The position numbers and the translations under genes are program-made. Under the pieces are notes generated by a model, which was given only the letters and a program-made list of their open reading frames with translations, had not been told where the DNA came from and did no database searches. From Tritrichomonas musculus (taxonomy: Eukaryota > Parabasalia > Tritrichomonadida > Tritrichomonadidae): DNA of 64,000 bases. Every line of letters begins with the position of its first letter. The stretch's first letter is position 1. The DNA lies in assembly GCA_039105265.1 (NCBI GenBank), contig JAPFFF010000044.1, positions 558,001-622,000 on the forward strand, read 5' to 3'. Shown here one piece after another: positions 19,200 through 28,777 of this stretch.

Positions 19200-22100
19200 T
19201 TAGAATTTGATTCTTCGTTCAAACACAGGAAGATTTACTTGTTGATAAGAACTACTCTTTCTGAAGCAATTAGCACCATCAAGGAGGTTAAATGTAATTT
19301 CCTCTCCATCATAAAGTTTCTCATATAGTTGCTCAATTGTTATACCCATTCTTTTTGCTTTGTTCAGGATAACTTGTTTTGGTATTCCTTTTAATCTAAT
19401 GTGATAGCCTTCATTACCTTTTTCATCAACTAGGATATCTAAGTAACTTTTCTTTCCTAATGCTATTAATTTCCTGGAATGAACACTACCGACAGCACCA
19501 TTAAACGAATCAAAGTCACAATGAAACTGTGTCATCTTCTTACCAATCAACTCCTTCCCATATTTTTTCTTGAACACCTCAGCTATCCTTGGTACATCTA
19601 TTTCTCTAACGTGTACGCTATCTGTATCAGTATAGTATATGTCTATTCCATTTTGTTCAGCTGTACTCATTACCCTATTCATTAAATGTTTGCTCCATGA
19701 CAAGACTCTAGCACCAAAATGAGGTAAATTAAAATGACTGTTTATTGGTTTAACCTTCTTAACATATACATTATCAATTGACTTGTTCTCTATCACCTCT
19801 GTTATGTAATTATAGTTCTTCCATATATATTTAATGGCTTTATCTTTTGGTATGCATTTAGTTTCAGTTGTTGTTGCCTTTAGGATAGATTTTCCGTAAA
19901 TAGAATTAAGAAGTAGTTTAATGGTTTGTTGCAATGGATTGTTAGCATCTTGGTATCTCCTTCTTAGATTGAACAATTTCTCTATAAATACATTAATCTT
20001 GTTATTGAATCCTTTGTCAAAGTAATATCCTCTAATAAACTCATAATCGAAATCATAAAACTCCATCAAGTCCATAAAAGCTCTCTTGTCTATGTAATAA
20101 TTGTTGATGGGGTTGTTGTTAAATATTTTTGACCCCTGTTCGTTCCTACTAAATATTTGTCCAAATTTATATGGTTTGTCAGCCTTGCACTTGATCTTCT
20201 TGATATTGATTTCAATGAAGAACTGATCAAAATCTAATAATTCCTTCGTAAACATATCTGATGGACCCGCACGATTAGTGCCAGAGGCCTCCAGGCGAAT
20301 TACTTCTGGCACTCCTTTAGGTACACCAGACATAATACTCATTGCACTAGGATATAAACTAACTGCATCAAAATCTTGTATCCTTTCCTCTATATATTGT
20401 TTTTCATTATTAGCTGTCATTGTTCTACCTCCACTAACACATCTCTGAATGAAGTTTTGTGGTTTACCACTAAGTTGATAACACCCATCAAAGCAACCAA
20501 ATTTATATGCATAATAGTAGCCAATAGAGCTAATGGATATAAAGTTATGGACATCAAGAATCTTTGTCTTTGTCTGCTTAAATACTTCTACCAGATCTCT
20601 ATTAAATTTCTCTACTCCCTTCATCAATACTATACAATCCAGTTTGCAATAATAGATGGCATACTTCATAATATCAATAGCTCCTCCAACATATGCACCA
20701 CAAGCTTTTGCATTATCTATTAATTGCTTCCAGTCTTGTTTTATCTGTGTCAATGGTTTCTTGTCTTGGTTCTCTAAGTAATACTGTAGTTGAAATTCAA
20801 GCGCAGAGACAGTTTTCCTATTTATGTTCCTTTCAGTATATATCTTATATGCCATTACCTCTTTATGAACTGGTAACTGAAACATCTTACCAAATGAAGC
20901 TAATGCAGCAGGGATGATAGAGTAGCTATTGCGGAAAGTTAATCTCTTGTTAGGTTTATACTTTGTCATGACTATTTGCAGAATCGTTCCACTTCTCTCT
21001 GTTATTTGTACATCCCATCCAGGAGTATTTATAAAGAAACAAGCATCATATTTAAGGTTATGGAAGTAAATGAGAGAATTGTTCTCCAATGACTTTAGTA
21101 ATCTGTCAGCAATATTCTCCCCATCAAATATCATTTTATGAATTAACTCTTTGGTCCTGTACACAGTAATATTTAGATAAGGCATATGGGGTGATACAGT
21201 GGTATTAGTTTCAAAATCAGAATAATAAATCCTACTCCACTCTCTCTCCTTTTTCGTCTCTGATGAATCTATTAGTTTACAGCACAATTCAGGATCATAT
21301 TCAAGGTCTGTATAATCCGCTAAGTGAGAGTTGTATTCATTCGTTGCTAAGATATTCATTTCACAGTTCTTTATCTCCCTGAACTTTCCTTCTTTAAATA
21401 GCTTGCGAAATATTGCCATAGGTTTAACACCATTTAGGGGTTTATATATCATGTAATGGTTCTTGTACAGTAATAAGTCAACAATTCGGTCAAACTCTTT
21501 GGCCCATGGTCTCTTTCTTGTATCTATTTTTATTTGTAGTTGGCTTCTTTCATCATATTTCTCATCAATCCTTCTTACAACAAAATGGCATTTAAACTGC
21601 TTGGCTATATCGTATATCAAGTTATTGGGGATTAACCTAGTCTTGACCATAAAGCGTAAATAATTAATTTCCTCATCAGTGAATACTCCAGACTGAATGC
21701 AAGCATATACCAAACAATTGTCTTTATAGTTCTTCTTATCAACTGTTTTGAATATTTGGTACTGTGATAAGTCTAAATCAGAAAGATTAATATAAGGGAA
21801 GAATCCACCTTCTGGATTATCGCGATAATCTTCGTCGACTTCAACTTCTTCTTCATACAACTTACCTTTATTATCTTCTTTATTAATAGTGAATGATGTT
21901 TGCTTGCCTCTCTTTCTATTTTTAATGAAGAGCAACTGGTATTTTGCAGGGATGAATACATTGCCAACCCATGGATTATTGTCTGAACAGTCATCATTCA
22001 AGTCTATTGTCCCTGATATATGTCCTATTGTTGAATCTAATCTTCGTGCCTTGGAAAGTGTAAACCATTTGTATTCCTCACCACCTAATGATTCGCTTTT

Positions 22101-22352
22101 TACTACAATATTCTTCTTGTTCTCTTTGTGTAATTGTCTTAATGTTTCAGTGAAAGCAAGTCTCTTATCTTCATCATCACCTATATCTATGTCAAATGAT
22201 ATTTCTTTCTTAGCCTTGGTCATGAATTCTTTCAAATATTTCTTGAACTTTCGTTTGTCTCTTACGTCTTTCACCCTTTGCTTATACTCTTTTCTTGCTT
22301 CCGTTCTTGCAGTCGAATAGAGGTCAACTGATATATCAAAGAGGTATGTCAT
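19200..22352 (-). CDS. polB: Polinton protein-primed family B DNA polymerase
   Basis: The protein has 1,050 residues and looks whole. Exonuclease motifs are YSDFETN, YFHNLKYDACFF and YCKLDCIVL. Polymerase motifs are DFDAVSLYPSAM, KLLLNSIYGK and YYTDTDSVH, in the order expected for pPolB. Its core is strongly similar to the block 1 polymerase (shared GKPQNF, RCVSGGRTMTANN), so both elements belong to one family. It begins MTYLFDISVDLYSTARTEAR and does not carry the N-terminal LPGF module of the other two polymerases here. Start context TTAAATG. It replicates the linear element from a protein primer. Confidence 0.95.
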   Translation of the reverse strand: MTYLFDISVDLYSTARTEARKEYKQRVKDVRDKRKFKKYLKEFMTKAKKEISFDIDIGDDEDKRLAFTETLRQLHKENKKNIVVKSESLGGEEYKWFTLSKARRLDSTIGHISGTIDLNDDCSDNNPWVGNVFIPAKYQLLFIKNRKRGKQTSFTINKEDNKGKLYEEEVEVDEDYRDNPEGGFFPYINLSDLDLSQYQIFKTVDKKNYKDNCLVYACIQSGVFTDEEINYLRFMVKTRLIPNNLIYDIAKQFKCHFVVRRIDEKYDERSQLQIKIDTRKRPWAKEFDRIVDLLLYKNHYMIYKPLNGVKPMAIFRKLFKEGKFREIKNCEMNILATNEYNSHLADYTDLEYDPELCCKLIDSSETKKEREWSRIYYSDFETNTTVSPHMPYLNITVYRTKELIHKMIFDGENIADRLLKSLENNSLIYFHNLKYDACFFINTPGWDVQITERSGTILQIVMTKYKPNKRLTFRNSYSIIPAALASFGKMFQLPVHKEVMAYKIYTERNINRKTVSALEFQLQYYLENQDKKPLTQIKQDWKQLIDNAKACGAYVGGAIDIMKYAIYYCKLDCIVLMKGVEKFNRDLVEVFKQTKTKILDVHNFISISSIGYYYAYKFGCFDGCYQLSGKPQNFIQRCVSGGRTMTANNEKQYIEERIQDFDAVSLYPSAMSIMSGVPKGVPEVIRLEASGTNRAGPSDMFTKELLDFDQFFIEINIKKIKCKADKPYKFGQIFSRNEQGSKIFNNNPINNYYIDKRAFMDLMEFYDFDYEFIRGYYFDKGFNNKINVFIEKLFNLRRRYQDANNPLQQTIKLLLNSIYGKSILKATTTETKCIPKDKAIKYIWKNYNYITEVIENKSIDNVYVKKVKPINSHFNLPHFGARVLSWSKHLMNRVMSTAEQNGIDIYYTDTDSVHVREIDVPRIAEVFKKKYGKELIGKKMTQFHCDFDSFNGAVGSVHSRKLIALGKKSYLDILVDEKGNEGYHIRLKGIPKQVILNKAKRMGITIEQLYEKLYDGEEITFNLLDGANCFRKSSSYQQVNLPVFERRIKF

Positions 22353-22407
22353 TTAAGTGTAAATAAGAAATAAAAAAATATCACGCTAAATATTTATTAA
22401 CCCTAAA

Positions 22408-22731
22408 ATGGTAGAATACATATATTTGATTCGTGAAAGGGAATTTTCTTATTCTAATCAACCTGTATACAAAATTGGTAGAACAAATAAGATTGCAACA
22501 AGAATGGGACAATATCCAAAAGACAGCGAAGTATATATAATTGAAGCAGTAAGTGATTCAGTAAAAGTGGAAAAAGAATTAATAACAATATTTGAAGAAA
22601 ATTATAAGAGAGCAACAACAAGAGATGGAACAGCATTTATAGGTAATGAGTACTTTGTTGGGAATGTGAATGAAATGATATATATTATTAGGACTTATAT
22701 CCAATATCATTGTCCCAGAGCTATCATTTAG
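22408..22731 (+). CDS. GIY-YIG nuclease, T5orf172-like
   Basis: The protein has 107 residues. The GIY-YIG signature appears as EYIYLIREREF, then PVYKIGRT, followed by KIATRMGQYPKDSE, the helix with EKELITIFEENY and the ending GNEYFVG. This is the compact T5orf172 type found in phages, large DNA viruses and mobile elements. It is divergent from the polymerase and convergent with the next gene, overlapping it by 8 bp. Start context CTAAAATGG. Confidence 0.85.
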   Translation: MVEYIYLIREREFSYSNQPVYKIGRTNKIATRMGQYPKDSEVYIIEAVSDSVKVEKELITIFEENYKRATTRDGTAFIGNEYFVGNVNEMIYIIRTYIQYHCPRAII

Positions 22732-23455
22732 TAAGGATGTCATATATATCAGCCTCTTGGCTTGGTTTTATTTTTAAGGTAATGAAGAGAGGAGATTTTA
22801 ATATTACTGGTTGAAACATGAAATCAACTAATCTCATTTCCAAATATTTTAATGAATCCGTATTAACTTTTATTTTTATTGGCTTAGTCATGTCATAGTT
22901 AACTATCATTGCCTCTTGATCCATTATCATTGTGTCAATGTTTGCTAGGATGCTTGGGGTATATTCTTGGTCTCCAATTGATGAATGAGTTGCTACCCCC
23001 TGTAATGAAACTAAATACAACTTATTGGCAAAATCAAGTATAGGTAGATCAGGTACATTTTTTTCTTCATTAGCTTTTACATTAAATTCCTTGCAGTTGA
23101 ACAAACCAGTAATCAATTTTGCTCTATGACTTCCTTCCTTGAATGTAATATTTTCAGTAGATGTTAATGATATGGTTCTGTTATTGATATTCTTGAAGGT
23201 GATAGTAGTCTGACGAGAATTTAGAAATTTGACTAGATATCCAAATGAATAGGTATACATCTCCTCGAAATCAATTCGTACCTCACTCTTTGATGTAGTA
23301 AATATTAAATAATCTTCCGCAGTTGTCATCAATATGTTGGCTTTGGTATTAATAGATGAAACATAGTACTTCACGTATGGACATTTCCATGGGATATCAA
23401 TATTAAGTCTTACCGTATTGTAATTACCTGGTTGACTCTGAACACTATACAACAT
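22724..23455 (-). CDS. Candidate Polinton minor capsid (penton) protein
   Basis: The protein has 243 residues and is almost entirely beta-strand. The C-terminal strand block (LEMRLVDFMFQPV, then PLFITLKIKP) is the pattern seen at the end of single-jelly-roll penton proteins of Polintons. It shares a short divergent promoter region with the fibre-like gene (18 bp between starts). The assignment rests on pattern and context, not on a firmly recalled family sequence. Confidence 0.55.
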   Translation of the reverse strand: MLYSVQSQPGNYNTVRLNIDIPWKCPYVKYYVSSINTKANILMTTAEDYLIFTTSKSEVRIDFEEMYTYSFGYLVKFLNSRQTTITFKNINNRTISLTSTENITFKEGSHRAKLITGLFNCKEFNVKANEEKNVPDLPILDFANKLYLVSLQGVATHSSIGDQEYTPSILANIDTMIMDQEAMIVNYDMTKPIKIKVNTDSLKYLEMRLVDFMFQPVILKSPLFITLKIKPSQEADIYDILTK

Positions 23456-23473
23456 AATTTAATTTCTGATAAA

Positions 23474-26400
23474 ATGTCTTTGGCACTGTATTCTGCAAAG
23501 AGCAAGGAAGCATATAAACTCAAATCAAATGATATAGAAATCACTATTGATGAAGAAGATGGTAAACGACTAAACATTGAAAACACTATTGAACCTGATG
23601 AAATGGTGCAATTTAATTGTATCTACAACAAAGCTGAAATAGATGAAAAAATAGTTGGTGATTATTTCGAAAAAAATGGATTCGAAAACTTTGGTGCGCT
23701 TAATCTTATGGCAGGGAAAGGCATTTATACATGGAATACTGACGGTACACTGACACCAAAAATACAATATTGTGCAAGCTTCAATAAGCTCTATGAAAGA
23801 CTACGAGATAGTGCTACTAATTTACATACCTTTCTAGCTAAAATGAAGGATGACGTAGATTCTGGTATTGCACCTGGTGCTACATTAAACTATTTTACAG
23901 GTGAGGTAAATGATAAAGAAATAATAACAGAATCATATGATGTTAGTACACACAAGAAACTAATAGAAGCACTTACACAGAATCATCAAGGTATGCTAAA
24001 TGTAATGAACTTAATGATTAAAAATATAGATGATGTAAATAATGCAATTGCACCTAGTATTGATTGGTCTAAACTATCTGATTTAAAAATAATTGTTGAA
24101 CATGTAGATAAAACTACTCAAGCCTTAACTTATGAAACGGAGGACAAGAAACCAGAAAGTATGGACGCTATAATACAAGATATAAGTACAAGTAATGAAA
24201 ATATATCTAAATGGATAGCAAATAATACTGTTAATTTTACTGAGGTAGAACCTGTTAAATATGTTGATGAAAAGGTTAATGAAACTACTAATGAAACTAC
24301 CTATGATGTCAATGAGACTAACATAACTAACATGAAAGACTTTGTTAATAAAACAAATACGACAGCTGCTAATATTACTAAATGGATAGATGCGTTAAAT
24401 GATCAAACTATATCTTATGAGACCCTCTTGAACTTAACAGGTGGTAATACTTCAATGTGCTTAATTAATAAAACAACTGGTGAACCTGAAATACATGAGG
24501 TTAAAATAGAAATTGATGAAACAACACCTGAACCTACACCTGAACCTACTCCTACACCTGAACCTACGCCTACTCCTACACCTACTCCAACTACTCCAAC
24601 TGAGCCACCAAATGAGTTAGTTAACCAAGATGATATGGTTTATGAAATTCCCACTACTGATGAATTAAAGAATTTGATAACAAATAAGATTCCAGTTAAT
24701 AATGCCCCTGAAGAACTCACAATCAATGTATCTAAGTATTGGTTATATAGTAAAAAGACAATTGGATGGATAAAAGGCTTATTGTATAATATAATTTCGA
24801 CTACTCTATATCTTGCTAAAATACCTATTAAATTAACCTATAAAACAATCGATTACGCCTTTATTCAAACCCTGAAAACATTATATAATATATATTATTT
24901 TCTCTGGTCTCATTTTAAATGTATTGTGTTTGAAGGGTATCGAAACGTAAAAGACGCACTTACAGGGGAGATAAAAGAAGAAAATATAGTATTTAAAGTA
25001 ACTAACTATGATAGTGAAATAGAAAATTTTGTTGGTGAAATAGACCCTGACTTTGAAGAAATGCTAGAGGGTTTTAAGGAAATCACACCAACTACTAAAA
25101 CAGTTGATGAGTTGAAGAAGAAAGGATATAAAGAAGTTAATGTAGCATGTACATCATGGGAAGTATTCTGGGGAAACGCTTGGAAGTTAATTAAAAGACC
25201 ATTTATAGCTTTATGGAATGGAGTTAAGAAGTTTGGTAATGATACATATTTATTCTTTACAGGTGAAGATAATGATGGTAGAGGAACATATTGGGAAAAT
25301 TGTCCACATATGTTGAGGATTACAATAATAGCTTTCGTCTTGGGTGGTGCAGCAGTTTCTATCGGAGCTCTTGCAGTTTTGTATGTAATATGTCCAATCG
25401 CTGAAAAACTCTTTAATGGATTTGAATATATTATGATCAAATTATCGGGTAATGACCCAGTTCCTATTGCTTATGCTCGTACATTAGCAGAAGATGCCAT
25501 AGTAGACCCTGATGGAAATAAGATAGATATTGATATTGATTATGAGCTATTAGAAATATTTAGACAAGAATATAATGCAAAAGTAGTAGACTACAAGGTT
25601 ATGAATAATGAGATATCAACTCCTTCTACTGACTCTAAATATTTTACATTAAAAGAATCAGATCAATTATATTTATATAGACCATCAAAAGTATATGAAG
25701 AATCTAATTATTATTGTATGAGATGGGATATAGATAAAGATTATGATTTATCATTGAATATGGTATTTAGGTTCAAGGACTATTTATTTAGGCACACTTG
25801 GGAATTAATATGGGATGGAAAAAATTGGACAGGAAATAACTGTCAAAATGTGTTTACAGCAAAAATATCATACATGAATAATAATAGCGGAGCTCCAGCA
25901 ATAATAATTAAAAAGAACGAACTAATTGGGAAATGGATAAAAGGAACAATAAAAGAAGATTTAACAGATGATGATAATTATGCTCACATACTAAAAGACT
26001 ATCTTACAAATTGGAGAGTTGTTAAGAAAGATGGAACCATATTAAACGTAGGAACAACTGCAGTTTTTGATCCTAGCAGTTCAGGTACATTCACACAAGA
26101 TGGAAATAAATATGAACAAGCTAGAATGTATGTTGATGCACCAAGCGGATTAAAAGAAGAAGACGGATTATATGTTTATGCAGATTTAAATATTAATGGA
26201 AACATAACAGAATTAAAATGGGATTGTCATCCTGAACACTGTATTAATTCTGGAGTCATGCACACTTATGGATCAAATCCTTGTCTAGAATCATTTAATT
26301 ATCATCGAGAAAAAAGGTATTCCATTAAAATCATTGAAGGATTTAATCATAAGAACATTCGAATATACATGGAAAAAGAATTATTTGAATTTGATGTAAA

Positions 26401-28750
26401 AGTTAATCCATTTAACATAATCTTACAAGAACAATTTTATGAAGTAGAACCAGATCCAAGAAACTGTTCAACTATATCAACAGATTTAAATATTTATTCA
26501 TCAAAGATTATATGGGCTGATAATATCATGACGATGAGAAGAGACTTAAATGTTGTTGGTGGAATTACTGACATATTGCAATATGATTATGCTTTATTGA
26601 AACAGACAGTTGATAATCTAGCTGAGCAAATGAGAATTCAAGCCATGTATAATGAATATACTGATAGTATTAAACAAGGTATATCAGTTGCAAATACGAT
26701 TTTAAATATTCTAGCTTCAGTAGTATCGATTGCAGGGGTACTCTCAACATTAAATATGTCCAATAACTCAGTAAATATTAATACATATCAAACAACACCT
26801 TTCCCTGGGCCAGGAGGTAATGGTGGAGGAGGTGGAGGTGGAGGTGGTGGTTATCCTGGTGATGGAGGTAGTGGCTTTCAAGGTAAGTTTTTGGTGAATG
26901 TTGATTTGAAGGCTGATAAGATGACTATGGAAAGATTTTTGCCAACTACAACAACTGTTCAAATACCCGTGGCTGGAGCTATATCAACATTTTCAGCAAC
27001 ACAGGTTGTTCTATCTACAACACATGCATTAACTCAGTTAGGAAATGCTATTGCTACACTTGGTTCGAATGTCTTACACTTCTTTAGAAATAGACCAGAT
27101 ACGAATGGAACTGAAACATTAAATATTAATTCATCCTCGATTACAATAACTGATAATGATACTGATAATGCAACTAATACTATCACAACCACTGAACAAT
27201 CATTAGTGAGAACTCATAGAGAAGTTCAGCCACAAGTTGTTACAGATGAAACAGATGAGATTCGAACAGATATAACTGTACCACAGACTACAATGACAAA
27301 TACAGCTTCAACTACGATTGCACTTAGGAATCAAGTTCCTGTTATTGATATTGCTGGAACTCAGTATACCTTAGAAGACATAGCTGATTTGACAAGAGAA
27401 GAACGAAATGCATTAGTTGCTAATCATCCTGATATCTTACGTATCCAATATCATGGAAGAGAGTGGTTTAATGTGTATGATTTGTTTTATAATGACCAAC
27501 TCATTATCCATAATAATGTATTTCAACGAAGGACTCTAATAAGACCAGCTGATATTGAGATGACAGATAGAATACATAGAGCTACTGATAATAATTGGTC
27601 AATAGAATGGGAAGGAACAACATACACAGCGAGAGATATTGAACAATTATCTATGCAAGATAGACTAAATTTACCATTTGTTCAAAATGGAGATATTGGT
27701 TTAGAACCTTACTTGAATGACCAAACAATGGAGGCATGGATAAATATTATTGACCATAGAGGAGAGACTATTGACCCAATTGTTGCTACTATTGATTATT
27801 CTGCTCCAACAACAGCAAATATTAGTGGAGGTCAAGTACGATTTGTTGGAATAAATTCACAAATAGAAGTCAATGCAAATGGAGTTAGATATCAGCATTA
27901 TGACCTTGTTGCCACAACAGATACTTGGACAGTACCAGGAACAACACCAGCAATAACAGCAAGAATGATAGAACAAATGAGTGATGAACAAAGAGGAGAA
28001 CTAATGGATAATATTTATTCTCATGGTAATCTTTTAGCTTTTAATGACACATTAGATGAAACAACTGGTGAAGAAATAACACAAGTACTATATAATGGAA
28101 ATGTAGTTGCTACAATAGATAGAAGAAGACTACATGTAATTAATATTGTGAATGGAGTGATAGAAATGTACCAACAAGATGGTGTTATAAGTGCAACTAC
28201 TCAGGTTATTATGGGAGCAGTAGGTTATGTTGCTAGAAGGTTCTTACATGGTCAATGGCAGTTTGTTAGACATCATCCTGGTGATGCAGCAGCAATAGCA
28301 GGGGTAGCAGCAGAAGCATATGTAGCAAATAGAATAGGATTATTTAATATTCCAAGTTGGTTCCGTCGTAATGATAACCCAGAAACATTAGCAGAGGAAG
28401 ATGTATTAGAAAAGATTCTTGCATGGGCATATCATGAAGAAACAGATGATGAACCTGAACTTGAAATAACAATGAAGGATGCTGATAAGATGATGGTTTC
28501 ATTTGATACATGTATTAATATTGCAAAGACATATCGCGATACTTTAAAGGGTACAATAGCATTCATGTGCGAGAAAATAAAAGAACTAGAAAGCAAGTCA
28601 AGTAATAAGCATCCATTAGAAGATATAGATATGACTGCTTATATTACTAAAGCAGAAGTGAAGGAAATGATAGACCAGAAGGATGCATATATTGATACTC
28701 TTGAGACAAGACTTGCTACATTAGAGAAGAAGTGCGCAAATATAGAGTAG
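23474..28750 (+). CDS. Giant fibre-like Polinton protein 1
   Basis: The second in-frame ATG (MSLALYSAKSKE) gives 1,758 residues and clears the divergent neighbour. In order there is an Asn/Thr-rich N-terminal region, a Pro/Thr repeat near residues 350-377 (TPEPTPEPTPTPEP), a strongly hydrophobic segment near 612-640 (ITIIAFVLGGAAVSIGALA), and a domain with WELIWDGKNWTGNN and LQEQFYEVEP shared with the next gene. A second hydrophobic patch, a Gly-rich run near 1,112-1,135 and a C-terminal coiled coil follow. A surface spike or tail fibre that may insert in a membrane is likely. No enzyme motif seen. Confidence 0.8.
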   Translation: MSLALYSAKSKEAYKLKSNDIEITIDEEDGKRLNIENTIEPDEMVQFNCIYNKAEIDEKIVGDYFEKNGFENFGALNLMAGKGIYTWNTDGTLTPKIQYCASFNKLYERLRDSATNLHTFLAKMKDDVDSGIAPGATLNYFTGEVNDKEIITESYDVSTHKKLIEALTQNHQGMLNVMNLMIKNIDDVNNAIAPSIDWSKLSDLKIIVEHVDKTTQALTYETEDKKPESMDAIIQDISTSNENISKWIANNTVNFTEVEPVKYVDEKVNETTNETTYDVNETNITNMKDFVNKTNTTAANITKWIDALNDQTISYETLLNLTGGNTSMCLINKTTGEPEIHEVKIEIDETTPEPTPEPTPTPEPTPTPTPTPTTPTEPPNELVNQDDMVYEIPTTDELKNLITNKIPVNNAPEELTINVSKYWLYSKKTIGWIKGLLYNIISTTLYLAKIPIKLTYKTIDYAFIQTLKTLYNIYYFLWSHFKCIVFEGYRNVKDALTGEIKEENIVFKVTNYDSEIENFVGEIDPDFEEMLEGFKEITPTTKTVDELKKKGYKEVNVACTSWEVFWGNAWKLIKRPFIALWNGVKKFGNDTYLFFTGEDNDGRGTYWENCPHMLRITIIAFVLGGAAVSIGALAVLYVICPIAEKLFNGFEYIMIKLSGNDPVPIAYARTLAEDAIVDPDGNKIDIDIDYELLEIFRQEYNAKVVDYKVMNNEISTPSTDSKYFTLKESDQLYLYRPSKVYEESNYYCMRWDIDKDYDLSLNMVFRFKDYLFRHTWELIWDGKNWTGNNCQNVFTAKISYMNNNSGAPAIIIKKNELIGKWIKGTIKEDLTDDDNYAHILKDYLTNWRVVKKDGTILNVGTTAVFDPSSSGTFTQDGNKYEQARMYVDAPSGLKEEDGLYVYADLNINGNITELKWDCHPEHCINSGVMHTYGSNPCLESFNYHREKRYSIKIIEGFNHKNIRIYMEKELFEFDVKVNPFNIILQEQFYEVEPDPRNCSTISTDLNIYSSKIIWADNIMTMRRDLNVVGGITDILQYDYALLKQTVDNLAEQMRIQAMYNEYTDSIKQGISVANTILNILASVVSIAGVLSTLNMSNNSVNINTYQTTPFPGPGGNGGGGGGGGGGYPGDGGSGFQGKFLVNVDLKADKMTMERFLPTTTTVQIPVAGAISTFSATQVVLSTTHALTQLGNAIATLGSNVLHFFRNRPDTNGTETLNINSSSITITDNDTDNATNTITTTEQSLVRTHREVQPQVVTDETDEIRTDITVPQTTMTNTASTTIALRNQVPVIDIAGTQYTLEDIADLTREERNALVANHPDILRIQYHGREWFNVYDLFYNDQLIIHNNVFQRRTLIRPADIEMTDRIHRATDNNWSIEWEGTTYTARDIEQLSMQDRLNLPFVQNGDIGLEPYLNDQTMEAWINIIDHRGETIDPIVATIDYSAPTTANISGGQVRFVGINSQIEVNANGVRYQHYDLVATTDTWTVPGTTPAITARMIEQMSDEQRGELMDNIYSHGNLLAFNDTLDETTGEEITQVLYNGNVVATIDRRRLHVINIVNGVIEMYQQDGVISATTQVIMGAVGYVARRFLHGQWQFVRHHPGDAAAIAGVAAEAYVANRIGLFNIPSWFRRNDNPETLAEEDVLEKILAWAYHEETDDEPELEITMKDADKMMVSFDTCINIAKTYRDTLKGTIAFMCEKIKELESKSSNKHPLEDIDMTAYITKAEVKEMIDQKDAYIDTLETRLATLEKKCANIE

Positions 28751-28777
28751 AATAGAGAATTATTTTTTTGGACTTAA

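Noticed and set aside
24520-24605. Pro/Thr repeat considered as a separate minisatellite or mucin gene
   Set aside because: It is in frame inside the large fibre-like gene and reads as a linker, so it was kept as part of that gene.
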